Origin: Oceaniglobus roseus
Lineage (GTDB): Bacteria > Pseudomonadota > Alphaproteobacteria > Rhodobacterales > Rhodobacteraceae
Direction of reading: 5' to 3'
Assembly (NCBI RefSeq): GCF_002869745.1
Contig: NZ_PNOS01000009.1
Coordinates: 46,357-110,356 of the forward strand
Length of the DNA: 64,000 nt
Of the stretch, positions 1-7,357 are shown in pieces. Made by a program: the position numbers and the translations under genes. Each line of letters opens with the position of its first letter. Position 1 is the first letter of the stretch. Below the pieces are notes generated by a model. The model did not search any database. It saw nothing but the letters and a program-made list of their open reading frames with translations, and was not told where the DNA came from.

Positions 1-201
1 ACGGTGGGCGGGATCGGTCGCGAGCATCAGCAGTTCCGCCTCGTCCACCACCACCCGGCCGAGGGCGAAACAGCGGGAGTCGCCCGTCACGAAGACACCC
101 CGCTGCGCCAGCAGCGCGGCGAACTCCGCCGCGCTCCAGCCCCGGCTCTCCATCGCGGCGGCGTGGAGGCGGGCCAGCGCCTCGGGGCTCAGGGGGGTCA
201 C
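1..201 (-). CDS. rimI: Ribosomal-protein alanine N-acetyltransferase RimI (partial, C-terminus outside the window)
   Basis: Only the first 67 codons are present; the gene runs off the left edge. The GTG start (199-201) overlaps the TGA stop of tsaB as GTGA, so translation is probably coupled. The visible N-terminus has the short GNAT pattern MESRGWSAAEF...FVTGDSRCFALGRVVVDEAELLMLATDP, quoted here in pieces: the acceptor-side helix comes first, then the beta strands leading to the acetyl-CoA site, which lies beyond the edge. RimI acetylates the N-terminal alanine of ribosomal protein S18 and is commonly encoded next to tsaB. The tsaB neighbourhood supports the assignment; the truncation prevents checking the CoA-binding loop. 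Confidence 0.8.
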   Translation of the reverse strand, partial: MTPLSPEALARLHAAAMESRGWSAAEFAALLAQRGVFVTGDSRCFALGRVVVDEAELLMLATDPAHR

Positions 202-839
202 GGCAGGATCGCGGGCGGCGCCTCGCGCGGGGGGGCGGCATCGGCGCCGCGCAGGTAGAGCGGGGCAGGGCGCCCGACCGGCGTGCGCACCGCGGCGATC
301 CGCGCCATCGCCTCGGCCAGCCCGAAGCGCGGTTCCGCCACCGTCCCGCCAAGCGCCGCGGCGATCTCGTCCGCGCCATGGCCGATGCAGACCGGCCGCC
401 CGGCGACCTCGGGCAACGTCTCCAGCGTGCAGGCCAGAGGCTCCGAAGCCCCCGTGCCGAAGACCTGCACATGCAGCGCCCCGCGCCGCCCGTCGAGGCT
501 CGAAACGACGACGCCCTCCGTCCCGAAGGCCTGCGCCTCCAGCCCCGAAACCCCCACGGCGGGCACCGAGAGCGCCAGCGCCAGCCCCCGCGCCGCCGGA
601 ACGGCGATGCGGATGCCGGTGAAGTTGCCCGGACCGATCCCGACGCCGATCCGCGCCAGATCGCGCCACCCGGCGCCCCCCTCGGCCAGAAGTTCCTCCA
701 GCAGCGGCATCAGCCGCTCGGCCTGGCCTTTCGCCATCTCCTCGTGCCGCGCGGCCAGCAGCCGGTCGCCCGACAGCAGAGCGGCCGCGCAATGCGCGGC
801 CGACGTGTCGAAGGCAAGGATCAGCGGGGCAGGGGGCAT
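198..839 (-). CDS. tsaB: tRNA threonylcarbamoyladenosine biosynthesis protein TsaB
   Basis: This 213-residue protein is the TsaB subunit of the TsaB-TsaD-TsaE complex that transfers threonylcarbamoyl to A37 of ANN-decoding tRNAs. Visible hallmarks are the N-terminal ASKHA-fold strand ILAFDTSAAHCAAAL and the family motif GIGPGNFTGIRIA near residues 67-79, where many homologues have GPGSFTG. It starts with ATG 11 bases after the stop of the NifU-domain gene and overlaps rimI by four bases, so the three genes look like one transcript. TsaB itself is non-catalytic and serves as the platform for TsaD. Length is normal for the family. Confidence 0.93.
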   Translation of the reverse strand: MPPAPLILAFDTSAAHCAAALLSGDRLLAARHEEMAKGQAERLMPLLEELLAEGGAGWRDLARIGVGIGPGNFTGIRIAVPAARGLALALSVPAVGVSGLEAQAFGTEGVVVSSLDGRRGALHVQVFGTGASEPLACTLETLPEVAGRPVCIGHGADEIAAALGGTVAEPRFGLAEAMARIAAVRTPVGRPAPLYLRGADAAPPREAPPAILP

Positions 840-850
840 TGCGCGGCGGA

Positions 851-1414
851 TCAGGCCGCGACGGGCCGTACCTCGATCACCTCGGGAATGTAGTGACGCA
901 GCAGGTTCTCGATCCCCATCTTCAGCGTCAGGGTCGAGGACGGGCAGCCCGCGCAGGCGCCCTGCATGTGCAGGTAGACGATGCCGCGGTCGAAGCCGTG
1001 GAAGGTGATGTCGCCGCCGTCCTGGGCCACCGCCGGGCGGACCCGCGTGTCCAGCAGTTCCTTGATCTGGCCGACGATGGCCTGGTCCGGCCCGTCGTGC
1101 TCGGCATGGCCGCTGTTGGCGGCGGCCTCGCCTTCCATCACCGGCGCACCGGACTGGAAATGCTCCATGATCGCGCCCAGCAGCGCGGGCTTGATGTGCT
1201 CCCAGGCCACGCCCTCGTCCTTGGTGACGGTGACGAAGTCGTTGCCGAAGAAGACGCCGTTCACGCCCTCGACATCGAACAGCCGCCGCGCCAGCGGAGA
1301 TTTCTCGCCCGCCTCCTTCGTGGGGAAGTCGGCGGTGCCGGCCTCCAGCACGGTCTGGCCGGGCAGGAACTTCAGCGTCGCCGGGTTCGGCGTGGATTCG
1401 GTCTGGATGAACAT
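851..1414 (-). CDS. NifU family iron-sulfur carrier protein (Nfu-type)
   Basis: The 187-residue protein has two parts. Residues 1-90 form an Nfu N-terminal domain starting MFIQTESTPNPATLKFLPG. Residues about 115-183 form the NifU C-terminal domain, with the cluster-binding CAGC motif at Cys154 and Cys157 in QGACAGCPSS. Such proteins carry a [4Fe-4S] cluster bridged between two subunits and hand it to client apoproteins. It is the first gene of the minus-strand run leading to tsaB and rimI; TsaB and TsaD chemistry does not itself need a cluster, so the link may be only positional. The usual eukaryote-like Nfu1 architecture of alphaproteobacteria fits well. Confidence 0.92.
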   Translation of the reverse strand: MFIQTESTPNPATLKFLPGQTVLEAGTADFPTKEAGEKSPLARRLFDVEGVNGVFFGNDFVTVTKDEGVAWEHIKPALLGAIMEHFQSGAPVMEGEAAANSGHAEHDGPDQAIVGQIKELLDTRVRPAVAQDGGDITFHGFDRGIVYLHMQGACAGCPSSTLTLKMGIENLLRHYIPEVIEVRPVAA

Positions 1415-1660
1415 CGCGGGCCCCCTTCGGTTAGGGCACAGATATGCGCCCCCGGGGCCCCGATGTCAACGATCTGGAACCGTTCTAAACTGGGCCCGCC
1501 GCCCGCCGCGAAGGGGCCGACCCGGGTCGTGCCGACGGCCACGCGCTCTTCACAAGAGCGTAAGGCCGCTTCGCCGACCGTCCGATTGCCTCTACCTTGA
1601 AGCGGGACACGCCCCCGGCCGCCCCGCGCCGCGACGACCGATGCAACGGAAGGATCCGAC

Positions 1661-2149
1661 ATGACCCCGATACTGCTGACCCGCCGCACCCTGATTGCCA
1701 CCGCCGGCGCCGCCCTGGCCCTCGGCGCCCTGGGCCTGCGCCTGCCCGCCCTGGCCCAGGGCCTCGCGCCCACGCCCTCCATGCGCGGCGGCGCCAACAA
1801 CTATCGCCCCGGCGCGCCCATCGTCGAGCGTATCGGCAATGGCGGCTTCTGGATGACCGGCACCGTCCGGCGCGCGGGCGACGGCGCGCCGCTGCCGAAC
1901 CAGCGCATCCAGGTCTGGGCCCACACCGTCGAAGGGCACGAGCGCGACCCGGAAAGCCACGGCGCCACCCTCACCGCCGCCGACGGCACCTTCCGGCTGG
2001 AGATGCCGCAGATCGTCCCCGCCTTCGGTCAGCCCCACGCCCACCTCGCCTATGACAGCGGCGACTTCGCGACGGTCTTCCTGCGCCCGGTGATGCGCAG
2101 CGCGAAGGACACCACGCTGCACGCCGATTTCGTGCTGCAACCCGCCTGA
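1661..2149 (+). CDS. Tat-exported intradiol ring-cleavage dioxygenase-like protein
   Basis: The 162-residue protein begins with a twin-arginine signal: TRRTLIATAGAA at residues 7-18, then a hydrophobic stretch ending LPALAQG, suggesting folded export with a cofactor or metal. The mature part resembles the beta-sandwich of intradiol dioxygenases (protocatechuate 3,4-dioxygenase beta type): GFWMTGTVRRAGDGAPLPNQRIQVWAH, given here only in outline, followed by TAADGTFRLEMP and GQPHAHLAYD. The HAH pair could supply metal ligands, but the full Tyr2-His2 iron set of true dioxygenases is not evident, so substrate and activity are unknown. The next gene starts six bases downstream and encodes a haem-type membrane protein, suggesting that the two act together at the periplasmic face. 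Confidence 0.7.
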   Translation: MTPILLTRRTLIATAGAALALGALGLRLPALAQGLAPTPSMRGGANNYRPGAPIVERIGNGGFWMTGTVRRAGDGAPLPNQRIQVWAHTVEGHERDPESHGATLTAADGTFRLEMPQIVPAFGQPHAHLAYDSGDFATVFLRPVMRSAKDTTLHADFVLQPA

Positions 2150-2154
2150 GTCCC

Positions 2155-2757
2155 GTGCCGCCCGCCAAGGCCGTCCTGACATGGCTTGCCCTTGCCGCCG
2201 CGCTCGCGATCCCGCTTGCCGTCGCGGCGACCAGTCCGCTTCTCGAATGGCGCGGCCCGGTCTACATCGCCGCCGGCCTCGCGGGGGTCGTCGCGCTCGC
2301 GCTGATGCTGCTCCAGCCGCTGCTCGCCGCGGGGCTGCTTCCCGGCCTGCCGCCCCGGCGCGGCCGCCGCGTGCACCGCTGGACGGGTGTGGCCCTGGTC
2401 CTCGCCGTCCTGCTCCACGTCGCGGGCCTCTGGGTCACCAGCCCGCCCGACGTGATCGACGCGCTGCTCTTCGCCTCGCCGACCCCCTTCACCCCCTGGG
2501 GTGTCCTCGCCATGTGGGCCGTCTTCGCCGCCGCGCTGCTGGCAGCTCTGCGCGCCCGCCTCTCGCCCCGCACCTGGCGCCTCGGCCATACGGCACTGAT
2601 CGCCATCGCGGTGACGGGCGCGCTCGTCCACGCGCTGCTCATCGAGGGGACCATGAGCACGCTCTCGAAGGCCGCGCTCTGCCTGCTTACCGCCGCCGCG
2701 ACCGCGAAGGCCATCGCCGACCTGCGCGCGTGGCGCATGCTGCGCCGCCGCGCCTGA
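2155..2757 (+). CDS. Ferric reductase-like transmembrane (b-type cytochrome) protein
   Basis: This 200-residue integral membrane protein starts at GTG, six bases after the preceding stop. About five or six hydrophobic helices are visible. Histidines placed within helices, in HRWTGVALVL, LLHVAGLW, GHTALIAIAV and VHALLIEG, match the paired haem ligands of the ferric-reductase/MsrQ/NOX-type membrane domain. No flavin or NADPH domain follows, so electrons would have to come from a partner. Coupling to the Tat-exported intradiol-like protein suggests a periplasmic redox pair, by analogy with membrane cytochrome plus exported enzyme systems such as MsrPQ; that role is inferred. Confidence 0.75.
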   Translation: MPPAKAVLTWLALAAALAIPLAVAATSPLLEWRGPVYIAAGLAGVVALALMLLQPLLAAGLLPGLPPRRGRRVHRWTGVALVLAVLLHVAGLWVTSPPDVIDALLFASPTPFTPWGVLAMWAVFAAALLAALRARLSPRTWRLGHTALIAIAVTGALVHALLIEGTMSTLSKAALCLLTAAATAKAIADLRAWRMLRRRA

Positions 2758-2766
2758 CCCGCGCCC

Positions 2767-3222
2767 TCACGTCACCGCCTCCAGCTGCTCCTTGCTGAGC
2801 TCGCCCGGCACGATGGTGATCGGCACCGAAAGGCCCCCCGCCGCCCGCGACAGCTGGGTGACGATGGGCCCTGGGCCGCCCTTGTCGTTGCTCGCCCCGA
2901 GGACCAGCACGCCGATCTCGGGATCTTCCCGGATCTGGGCCAGGATCTCCGGCACCGCCTCGCCCTCGCGGATCGACAGCTCGGGGTCGATTCCCTGGCG
3001 GTCGCGCATCCACTTCGCGAAGACCTCGAAATGCGCCACGATCCGCTCCCGCGCCTCCTGGCGCATGATGTCGCCGACGCCGATCCAGTGCTGGAACTCC
3101 TCGGGCGGGATCACCGCGACGATCACGACGCCGCCGCCGGTCTTCGCCGCCCGCATGGCGGCGAAGCGCATGGCGTTCAGGCACTCGCGGCTGTCGTCCA
3201 GGACGACGAGGAACTTGCGCAT
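2767..3222 (-). CDS. Universal stress protein (UspA family)
   Basis: This is a single-domain 151-residue Usp protein of the adenine-nucleotide alpha-hydrolase fold. The N-terminal strand reads FLVVLDDSRECLNAMRFA, with the Asp that usually contacts the nucleotide base. The late glycine-rich loop VLVLGASNDKGGPGPIVTQL corresponds to the GxxG-x9-G(S/T) phosphate loop in degenerate form. Usp proteins accumulate under stress and starvation, and many bind ATP, but client functions are rarely known. It lies 67 bases downstream of the class IV aminotransferase on the same strand and may be cotranscribed. Confidence 0.88.
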   Translation of the reverse strand: MRKFLVVLDDSRECLNAMRFAAMRAAKTGGGVVIVAVIPPEEFQHWIGVGDIMRQEARERIVAHFEVFAKWMRDRQGIDPELSIREGEAVPEILAQIREDPEIGVLVLGASNDKGGPGPIVTQLSRAAGGLSVPITIVPGELSKEQLEAVT

Positions 3223-3289
3223 CTTCGGCTCCGGGATCCCTTGGCGGCAATGATGGACGAGCGGCAGGCGGCTGGCAAGAACCGCCCGC

Positions 3290-4153
3290 TCAGGCCCCCG
3301 ACAGCGCCCAGTCCCAGTAGAGATCGCGCGCCTTCCGCGTCACCGGCCCGACCTGGTAGGAGACGTCCTCGAACCCCGTGACCGGCGTCACCTTCGACAT
3401 GTTGCCGGTCAGGAACACCTCGTCCGCGCCGCGGAAGTCGTCGAAGGACAGCACCGTCTCGACCACTTCCACGCCGTCGGCGCGCAGGTTCGCGATGTGC
3501 CGCGCCCGGGTGATCCCGGCCAGGAAGGTGCCGTTGGCGACGGGCGTGAACACCGTGCCGTCCTTCACCATGAACACGTTCGCCGTCGCCGACTCGGCCA
3601 CGTTGCCAAGCGCGTCGGCGACCAGCGCGTTGCCGAAGCCGCGCCCGCGCACCTCGGCCAGCATCCGGGCGTTGTTCGGATAGAGGCAGCCGGCCTTGGC
3701 GTTCACCACCGCGCTCTCCAGCACCGGGCGGCGGAACCGCGTCAGCCCCAGCGTCACCGTGGCGTCCTCGGGCGGCATCGGGATCTCTTCCAGGCAGATG
3801 CAGAAGCCGGTGGCCTGCCCCGAGGGCACGATCGCCGCATAGCCGCTCCGAACCTCCCAGTACATCGGCCGGATGTAGACGGCGGCGTCCTTCGGATAGG
3901 CGGCCAGCCCTTCCCGGACCAGCGCCACCATGTCCTCGGTCTCGACCGTCGGCGTCAGCATCAGCGCCGCCGCGCTGCGGTTCACCCGCGCGCAATGGGC
4001 GTCGAGGTCAGGCGCCACCCCGTGCACGTAGCGCGCGCCGTCGAACACGGAGGAACCGAGCCAGGCCCCGTGGTCCGCCGCCCGCATCACCGGAACGTCC
4101 CCGTCGTGCCACTGCCCCTCGAAATAGGTGCGAATGTTGGTCCCCGTGGCCAT
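3290..4153 (-). CDS. Branched-chain amino acid aminotransferase (class IV PLP enzyme)
   Basis: The 287-residue protein has the fold-type IV aminotransferase pattern: GSSVFDGARYVHG near residue 33, the PLP lysine in NAKAGCLYPN (Lys153), and the cofactor-phosphate region VAESATANVF. It would transfer the amino group of leucine, isoleucine or valine to 2-oxoglutarate, although some members of this subgroup act on other substrates. The ATG at 4151-4153 is preferred over an in-frame upstream extension (to 4498) that is arginine-rich and non-homologous. A copy of the dispersed hairpin repeat lies about 110 bases upstream. Confidence 0.85.
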   Translation of the reverse strand: MATGTNIRTYFEGQWHDGDVPVMRAADHGAWLGSSVFDGARYVHGVAPDLDAHCARVNRSAAALMLTPTVETEDMVALVREGLAAYPKDAAVYIRPMYWEVRSGYAAIVPSGQATGFCICLEEIPMPPEDATVTLGLTRFRRPVLESAVVNAKAGCLYPNNARMLAEVRGRGFGNALVADALGNVAESATANVFMVKDGTVFTPVANGTFLAGITRARHIANLRADGVEVVETVLSFDDFRGADEVFLTGNMSKVTPVTGFEDVSYQVGPVTRKARDLYWDWALSGA

Positions 4154-4260
4154 GGCGTCCCTCCTGTCGTCTCCGGCCCTGCGCTTAGACCACGCCGCGC
4201 CGCCCCGGTCCAGCCCGGGCCCCGACACCGCTGCGAAGGGGGCCGCCGCACGCCGCACCC

Positions 4261-4300
4261 CCCTGCTTCTTCTTTGCCGAGAATACTCCCGCCGGAGGCG
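4261..4300 (-). repeat. Dispersed intergenic hairpin/TATTT repeat, copy A
   Basis: Read on the minus strand, this is a short GC hairpin (CTCC-CGCC-GGAG at 4286-4297) followed by GAGTATTCTCGGCAAAGAAG. Three related copies lie at 40765-40811, 44985-45051 and 48150-48193. It fills the gap between the carnitine dehydrogenase stop and the aminotransferase start, downstream of one gene and upstream of the next in transcription order. Function is unknown; termination or mRNA-end processing is possible. Confidence 0.5.
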
Positions 4301-4367
4301 TCCGACCTCCCGACCGCCGCGCCGCCGCCCTGCGCGCGCGACCGTCGCCGCACCCCGCGGGCCGGGC

Positions 4368-5825
4368 TTACCTTCGCCCGACCGCGCGCCCGATCCCCTC
4401 GGGCCTCTCGAGCCCCGCATGGGCCGCCGCGATCGCCGAGAGCGTCGCCGCGATCCCCTCCGAAGGCGGCGTGGGCCGCCGCGTGGCCAGCGAGACATGC
4501 AGCAGGAAATGCTCGCCCGTCGCGATCAGCCGTTCGCCCTCGAACATCCGGTGGAACAGGTGCATCTTGGCGCCTTCTCCCTTCAGCACCAGCGTCTCGA
4601 CCCGGATCACCGCCCCCGCCAGCACCTCGCCGATGTGACGGATATGGGTCTCGGCGGTGAAGAAGCTGCCGCCCGAGCGGATGTAGGCCGCGTCGCAGCC
4701 GACGATCTCCATCATCCGGTCGGTGGCGTCGCCGAAGGCCTGGAGGTACTTCGCCTCGTTCATGTGGCCGTTGTAGTCCGTCCAGTCGAGCGGCACCGCC
4801 CGGCGCAGCGTCTCCACCGGGGCGTCGTAGGATGGGTGGTCTCCACCCATCCCCCCCGCAAGGCGCGCGTCCTGCGCCTTCAGCACCGCGCCCGCGCCCC
4901 AGTTCTGGGCCTTCAGCGCCCGCATCATCGCGACGAGGTTGGTGTCGCGGATCCGCTCCAGGTCGCGGATCGAATGCATTCCCGACTGTTCGTCCGACTG
5001 CGCGGCCACCGCGTCGATCAGCTCCTCCGTCAGCTCCGGCACGTCCATCAGCCTGGTCCAGGGCCAGGACAGGCAGGGCCCGAACTGCTCGATGAAATGG
5101 CGCATCCCGGCCTCGCCGCCGGCGATGCGGTAGGTCTCGAACAGCCCCATCTGGGCCCAGCGAAGGCCGAAGCCCATGCGGATCGCCTCGTCGATCTCCG
5201 CCGTCGTCGCCACGCCGTCGCGGATCAGCCACAGCGCCTCGCGCCAGACGGCCTCCAGGAAGCGGTCGGCGATATGGGCGTCGATCTCGGCCCTGACCCT
5301 CAGGGGATACATGCCGATCCCCTGCAACACCGCCTCGGCCTCCGCCACGATATCGGCCGGATTGGCGGGCAAGGCGACCACCTCGACCAGCGGCAGCAGG
5401 TAGACCGGGTTGAACGGATGGCAGACCAGGATCTGCCCCGGCCGCGCCGCGCCCTCCTGCAATTGCGAGGCCTTGAAGCCCGAGGTCGAGGAGCCGATGA
5501 CCGCACCTTCCGGACAGGCCGCCTGCACCTCGGCCAGCACCCGGTGCTTCAGCTCCAGCCGTTCGGGCACGCTCTCCTGCACCCAGGCGGCACCGTCCAC
5601 CGCCTCGGCCACCGTGGCGCACAGCACCACCGACCCCTCCGCGGGCAGCGCCACGTCCGACAGCCCCGGCAGCGACCGCCGCGCGTTGGCCATGACCTCG
5701 GACAGCTTCCGCTCGGCCTCGGGGTCGGGGTCGAACACCCGCACGTCCCAGCCCATCAGCGCGAAGCGCGCGGCCCAGCCGCCGCCGATCACGCCGCCCC
5801 CGATCACCGCCGCCGTCCGTGTCAT
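4368..5825 (-). CDS. lcdH: L-carnitine 3-dehydrogenase fused to a thioesterase domain
   Basis: This is a 485-residue two-domain enzyme. Residues 1-315 are a 3-hydroxyacyl-CoA dehydrogenase-type NAD module: GGGVIGGGWAARF at 9-21, SSTSGF at 112-117 and the catalytic His136 in CHPFNP. Residues about 335-450 form a hot-dog (4HBT) thioesterase, with Asp347 and Asp350 in DWTDYNGHMNE. The first domain oxidises L-carnitine to 3-dehydrocarnitine. The second fits hydrolysis of betainyl-CoA to glycine betaine, an arrangement known from rhizobial carnitine dehydrogenases. The ATG at 5823-5825 overlaps the lipocalin stop (ATGA); an upstream extension would be non-homologous. It is the last gene of the operon begun by the BKACE gene. 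Confidence 0.88.
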   Translation of the reverse strand: MTRTAAVIGGGVIGGGWAARFALMGWDVRVFDPDPEAERKLSEVMANARRSLPGLSDVALPAEGSVVLCATVAEAVDGAAWVQESVPERLELKHRVLAEVQAACPEGAVIGSSTSGFKASQLQEGAARPGQILVCHPFNPVYLLPLVEVVALPANPADIVAEAEAVLQGIGMYPLRVRAEIDAHIADRFLEAVWREALWLIRDGVATTAEIDEAIRMGFGLRWAQMGLFETYRIAGGEAGMRHFIEQFGPCLSWPWTRLMDVPELTEELIDAVAAQSDEQSGMHSIRDLERIRDTNLVAMMRALKAQNWGAGAVLKAQDARLAGGMGGDHPSYDAPVETLRRAVPLDWTDYNGHMNEAKYLQAFGDATDRMMEIVGCDAAYIRSGGSFFTAETHIRHIGEVLAGAVIRVETLVLKGEGAKMHLFHRMFEGERLIATGEHFLLHVSLATRRPTPPSEGIAATLSAIAAAHAGLERPEGIGRAVGRR

Positions 5826-6376
5826 CGCGCCCCCTGTGGCACCGTCATCAGCTTCGAGACATCGTAGCCGTTGAAATCCAGGATCTCCTTCGCCGCCGCC
5901 AGCCGGTCCGCCGGAATCTGCGGATCGCGGTTCAGGATCCACCCCGCCCGCCCCGAGGGCACGCCCACCACCGCGGTGCGATACCCCTCATCGACCCAGA
6001 GCACCCAGTAGGGCGAGGAGAGGAACGGCACCTGGTCGAACGTCACCGTCAGCCGCCCCGGCCCAGTCACCTCGGCCCGCCCCTCGATCCGCTTCACCGG
6101 CCCGTCGAGCGCGCCCTCGCGGCAGAGGTTCACCACCGACAGCCCGCCGTCCGGCAAGGGGGCATAGGTCGCCGTCGTGCCGACGCAGCCCTTCTCGAAG
6201 GCCACCGGGAACCGCGCCACCTCGTACCAGGTCCCGGCATAGCGGGCGGGATCGAACAGCGCGATGGACGAGATCGGCACCGAGGTGTCGCGATAGACCG
6301 GCACCGTGCCCGGCGGCAGCGGGATCTCCGAGGAACAGGCGGCCAGCGCCAGCAGGAACGGGATCAGTCGATGCAC
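5822..6376 (-). CDS. Lipocalin family lipoprotein (Blc-like)
   Basis: The 184-residue protein opens with a lipoprotein signal, MHRLIPFLLALAAC, with lipidation expected on Cys14. The bacterial lipocalin signature YAGTWYEVARFP follows near residue 46, with the closing strand motif WILNRDP. Blc-type lipocalins bind fatty acids or lysophospholipids at the outer membrane. The start overlaps the preceding lipoprotein gene by 13 bases and the stop overlaps the carnitine dehydrogenase start, so it is embedded in a carnitine operon. That context allows the inference that it handles acyl chains released from acylcarnitines; membrane maintenance would be the default role. Confidence 0.9.
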   Translation of the reverse strand: MHRLIPFLLALAACSSEIPLPPGTVPVYRDTSVPISSIALFDPARYAGTWYEVARFPVAFEKGCVGTTATYAPLPDGGLSVVNLCREGALDGPVKRIEGRAEVTGPGRLTVTFDQVPFLSSPYWVLWVDEGYRTAVVGVPSGRAGWILNRDPQIPADRLAAAKEILDFNGYDVSKLMTVPQGAR

Positions 6377-6705
6377 AGCGTCGACGCCTGTCCGAGCGAG
6401 GTCAGGACCTCGGTGCAGCCGAAGATCGGCTTCACCGGCGCGCAGGTGCGCGAGCGGGCGAGGCAGAGGCCCGAGCAGTCGTCTGCCGCGGAACAGCTCC
6501 TGCCCGCGTCCGGCGTGTCCTCGTAGCAGACGAACCCGGCCTTGCCGCCCTTGCCCCAGCGGCCCTCCCGCTTCTCGCAGGCGGCCTTGGCGTTCTCGAC
6601 GAGGTGCGGGTCATAGCCCGGCAGGCTCAGGTCGGGCGCCTCGGGCTCGGACCGGCAGGCGCCGAGCGCCAGCAGCGCCGCAAGGACCAGGGCAGGGCGG
6701 ATCAT
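6364..6705 (-). CDS. Small cysteine-rich lipoprotein, unknown function
   Basis: The 113-residue product has a signal ending LLALGAC, lipidated at Cys17, and then eight more cysteines (43, 60, 71, 77, 81, 88, 97, 111), enough for four disulfides in the periplasm. The pattern CEKREGRWGKGG...VCYEDTPDAGRSCSAADDCSGLC suggests a small disulfide-knotted module. I do not recognise a named family. Both ends overlap neighbours: its ATG shares bases with the SGNH hydrolase stop, and its 3' end overlaps the lipocalin start by 13 bases. Tight coupling implies a shared role with the lipocalin in substrate capture or envelope function, which is inference. Confidence 0.75.
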   Translation of the reverse strand: MIRPALVLAALLALGACRSEPEAPDLSLPGYDPHLVENAKAACEKREGRWGKGGKAGFVCYEDTPDAGRSCSAADDCSGLCLARSRTCAPVKPIFGCTEVLTSLGQASTLCID

Positions 6706-7352
6706 GTCAGGCTTCCCTTCTCCAGCCGCGCGAAGCGGTCGCGCAGCGCATCGGCCATCACGGCACCCAGCACGGCGTGGGAGCGGACGTCAAGGTGCAC
6801 CCCGTCCAGCGGATCGACCGCCACATGGGCCCCCGCATCGACGAAGCCGCAGCCCCGCCGCGCCGCCTCCTGCATCATGTGCACGAACAGGCCCGCGCCC
6901 CGCGTCTCGGCCCCCTGGTAGACGTCGGCAAGGCAGCCGGTCTCGCGCACCGGGGCGGGGCAGACGATCAGCACGTCGCGCGCGCATCCCGAGGCGCGCA
7001 CCTCCTCCACCAGCCGCCCGACAGAGGTGGCGATGTCCACCGCCGGAAGGTTGAAGCGCATCTTCAGGTCGTTCGTCCCCAGCATCAGCACCACGATGTC
7101 GATCGGCGCATGGCTCTCCAGAACCGCGCGCAGCGCCAGCATCCCGTTCTTGTGCGGCCCGTCCACGGGATCCGGCTGCACCGTCGTCCGCCCCGGCAGC
7201 GCCTCGACGATCACCTCCCACTCGGCCCCGAGCGCCCGCGCCGCGACCGAGGTCCAGCGCTGCGCGAAGGGCATCCGCGTCCAGACGCCCCGCTCGGCCA
7301 TCGGCGGCGTGCCGTGGGAATTGCTGTCGCCATAGACCAGGACCGTCGGCAC
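6702..7352 (-). CDS. SGNH/GDSL-family hydrolase (arylesterase-like)
   Basis: The 216-residue protein carries the SGNH blocks: VLVYGDSNSHG with nucleophile Ser10, LGTNDLK with the block III Asn, and DGVHLD with the catalytic Asp and His near the C-terminus. No signal peptide is visible, so it should be cytoplasmic. The GTG at 7350-7352 is chosen because it lies five bases after the BKACE stop and immediately precedes the conserved first strand. Such enzymes hydrolyse short acyl or aryl esters. Between carnitine-pathway genes it is a candidate O-acylcarnitine esterase that frees carnitine, an inference from position only. Confidence 0.85.
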   Translation of the reverse strand: MPTVLVYGDSNSHGTPPMAERGVWTRMPFAQRWTSVAARALGAEWEVIVEALPGRTTVQPDPVDGPHKNGMLALRAVLESHAPIDIVVLMLGTNDLKMRFNLPAVDIATSVGRLVEEVRASGCARDVLIVCPAPVRETGCLADVYQGAETRGAGLFVHMMQEAARRGCGFVDAGAHVAVDPLDGVHLDVRSHAVLGAVMADALRDRFARLEKGSLT

Positions 7353-7357
7353 GCGCC

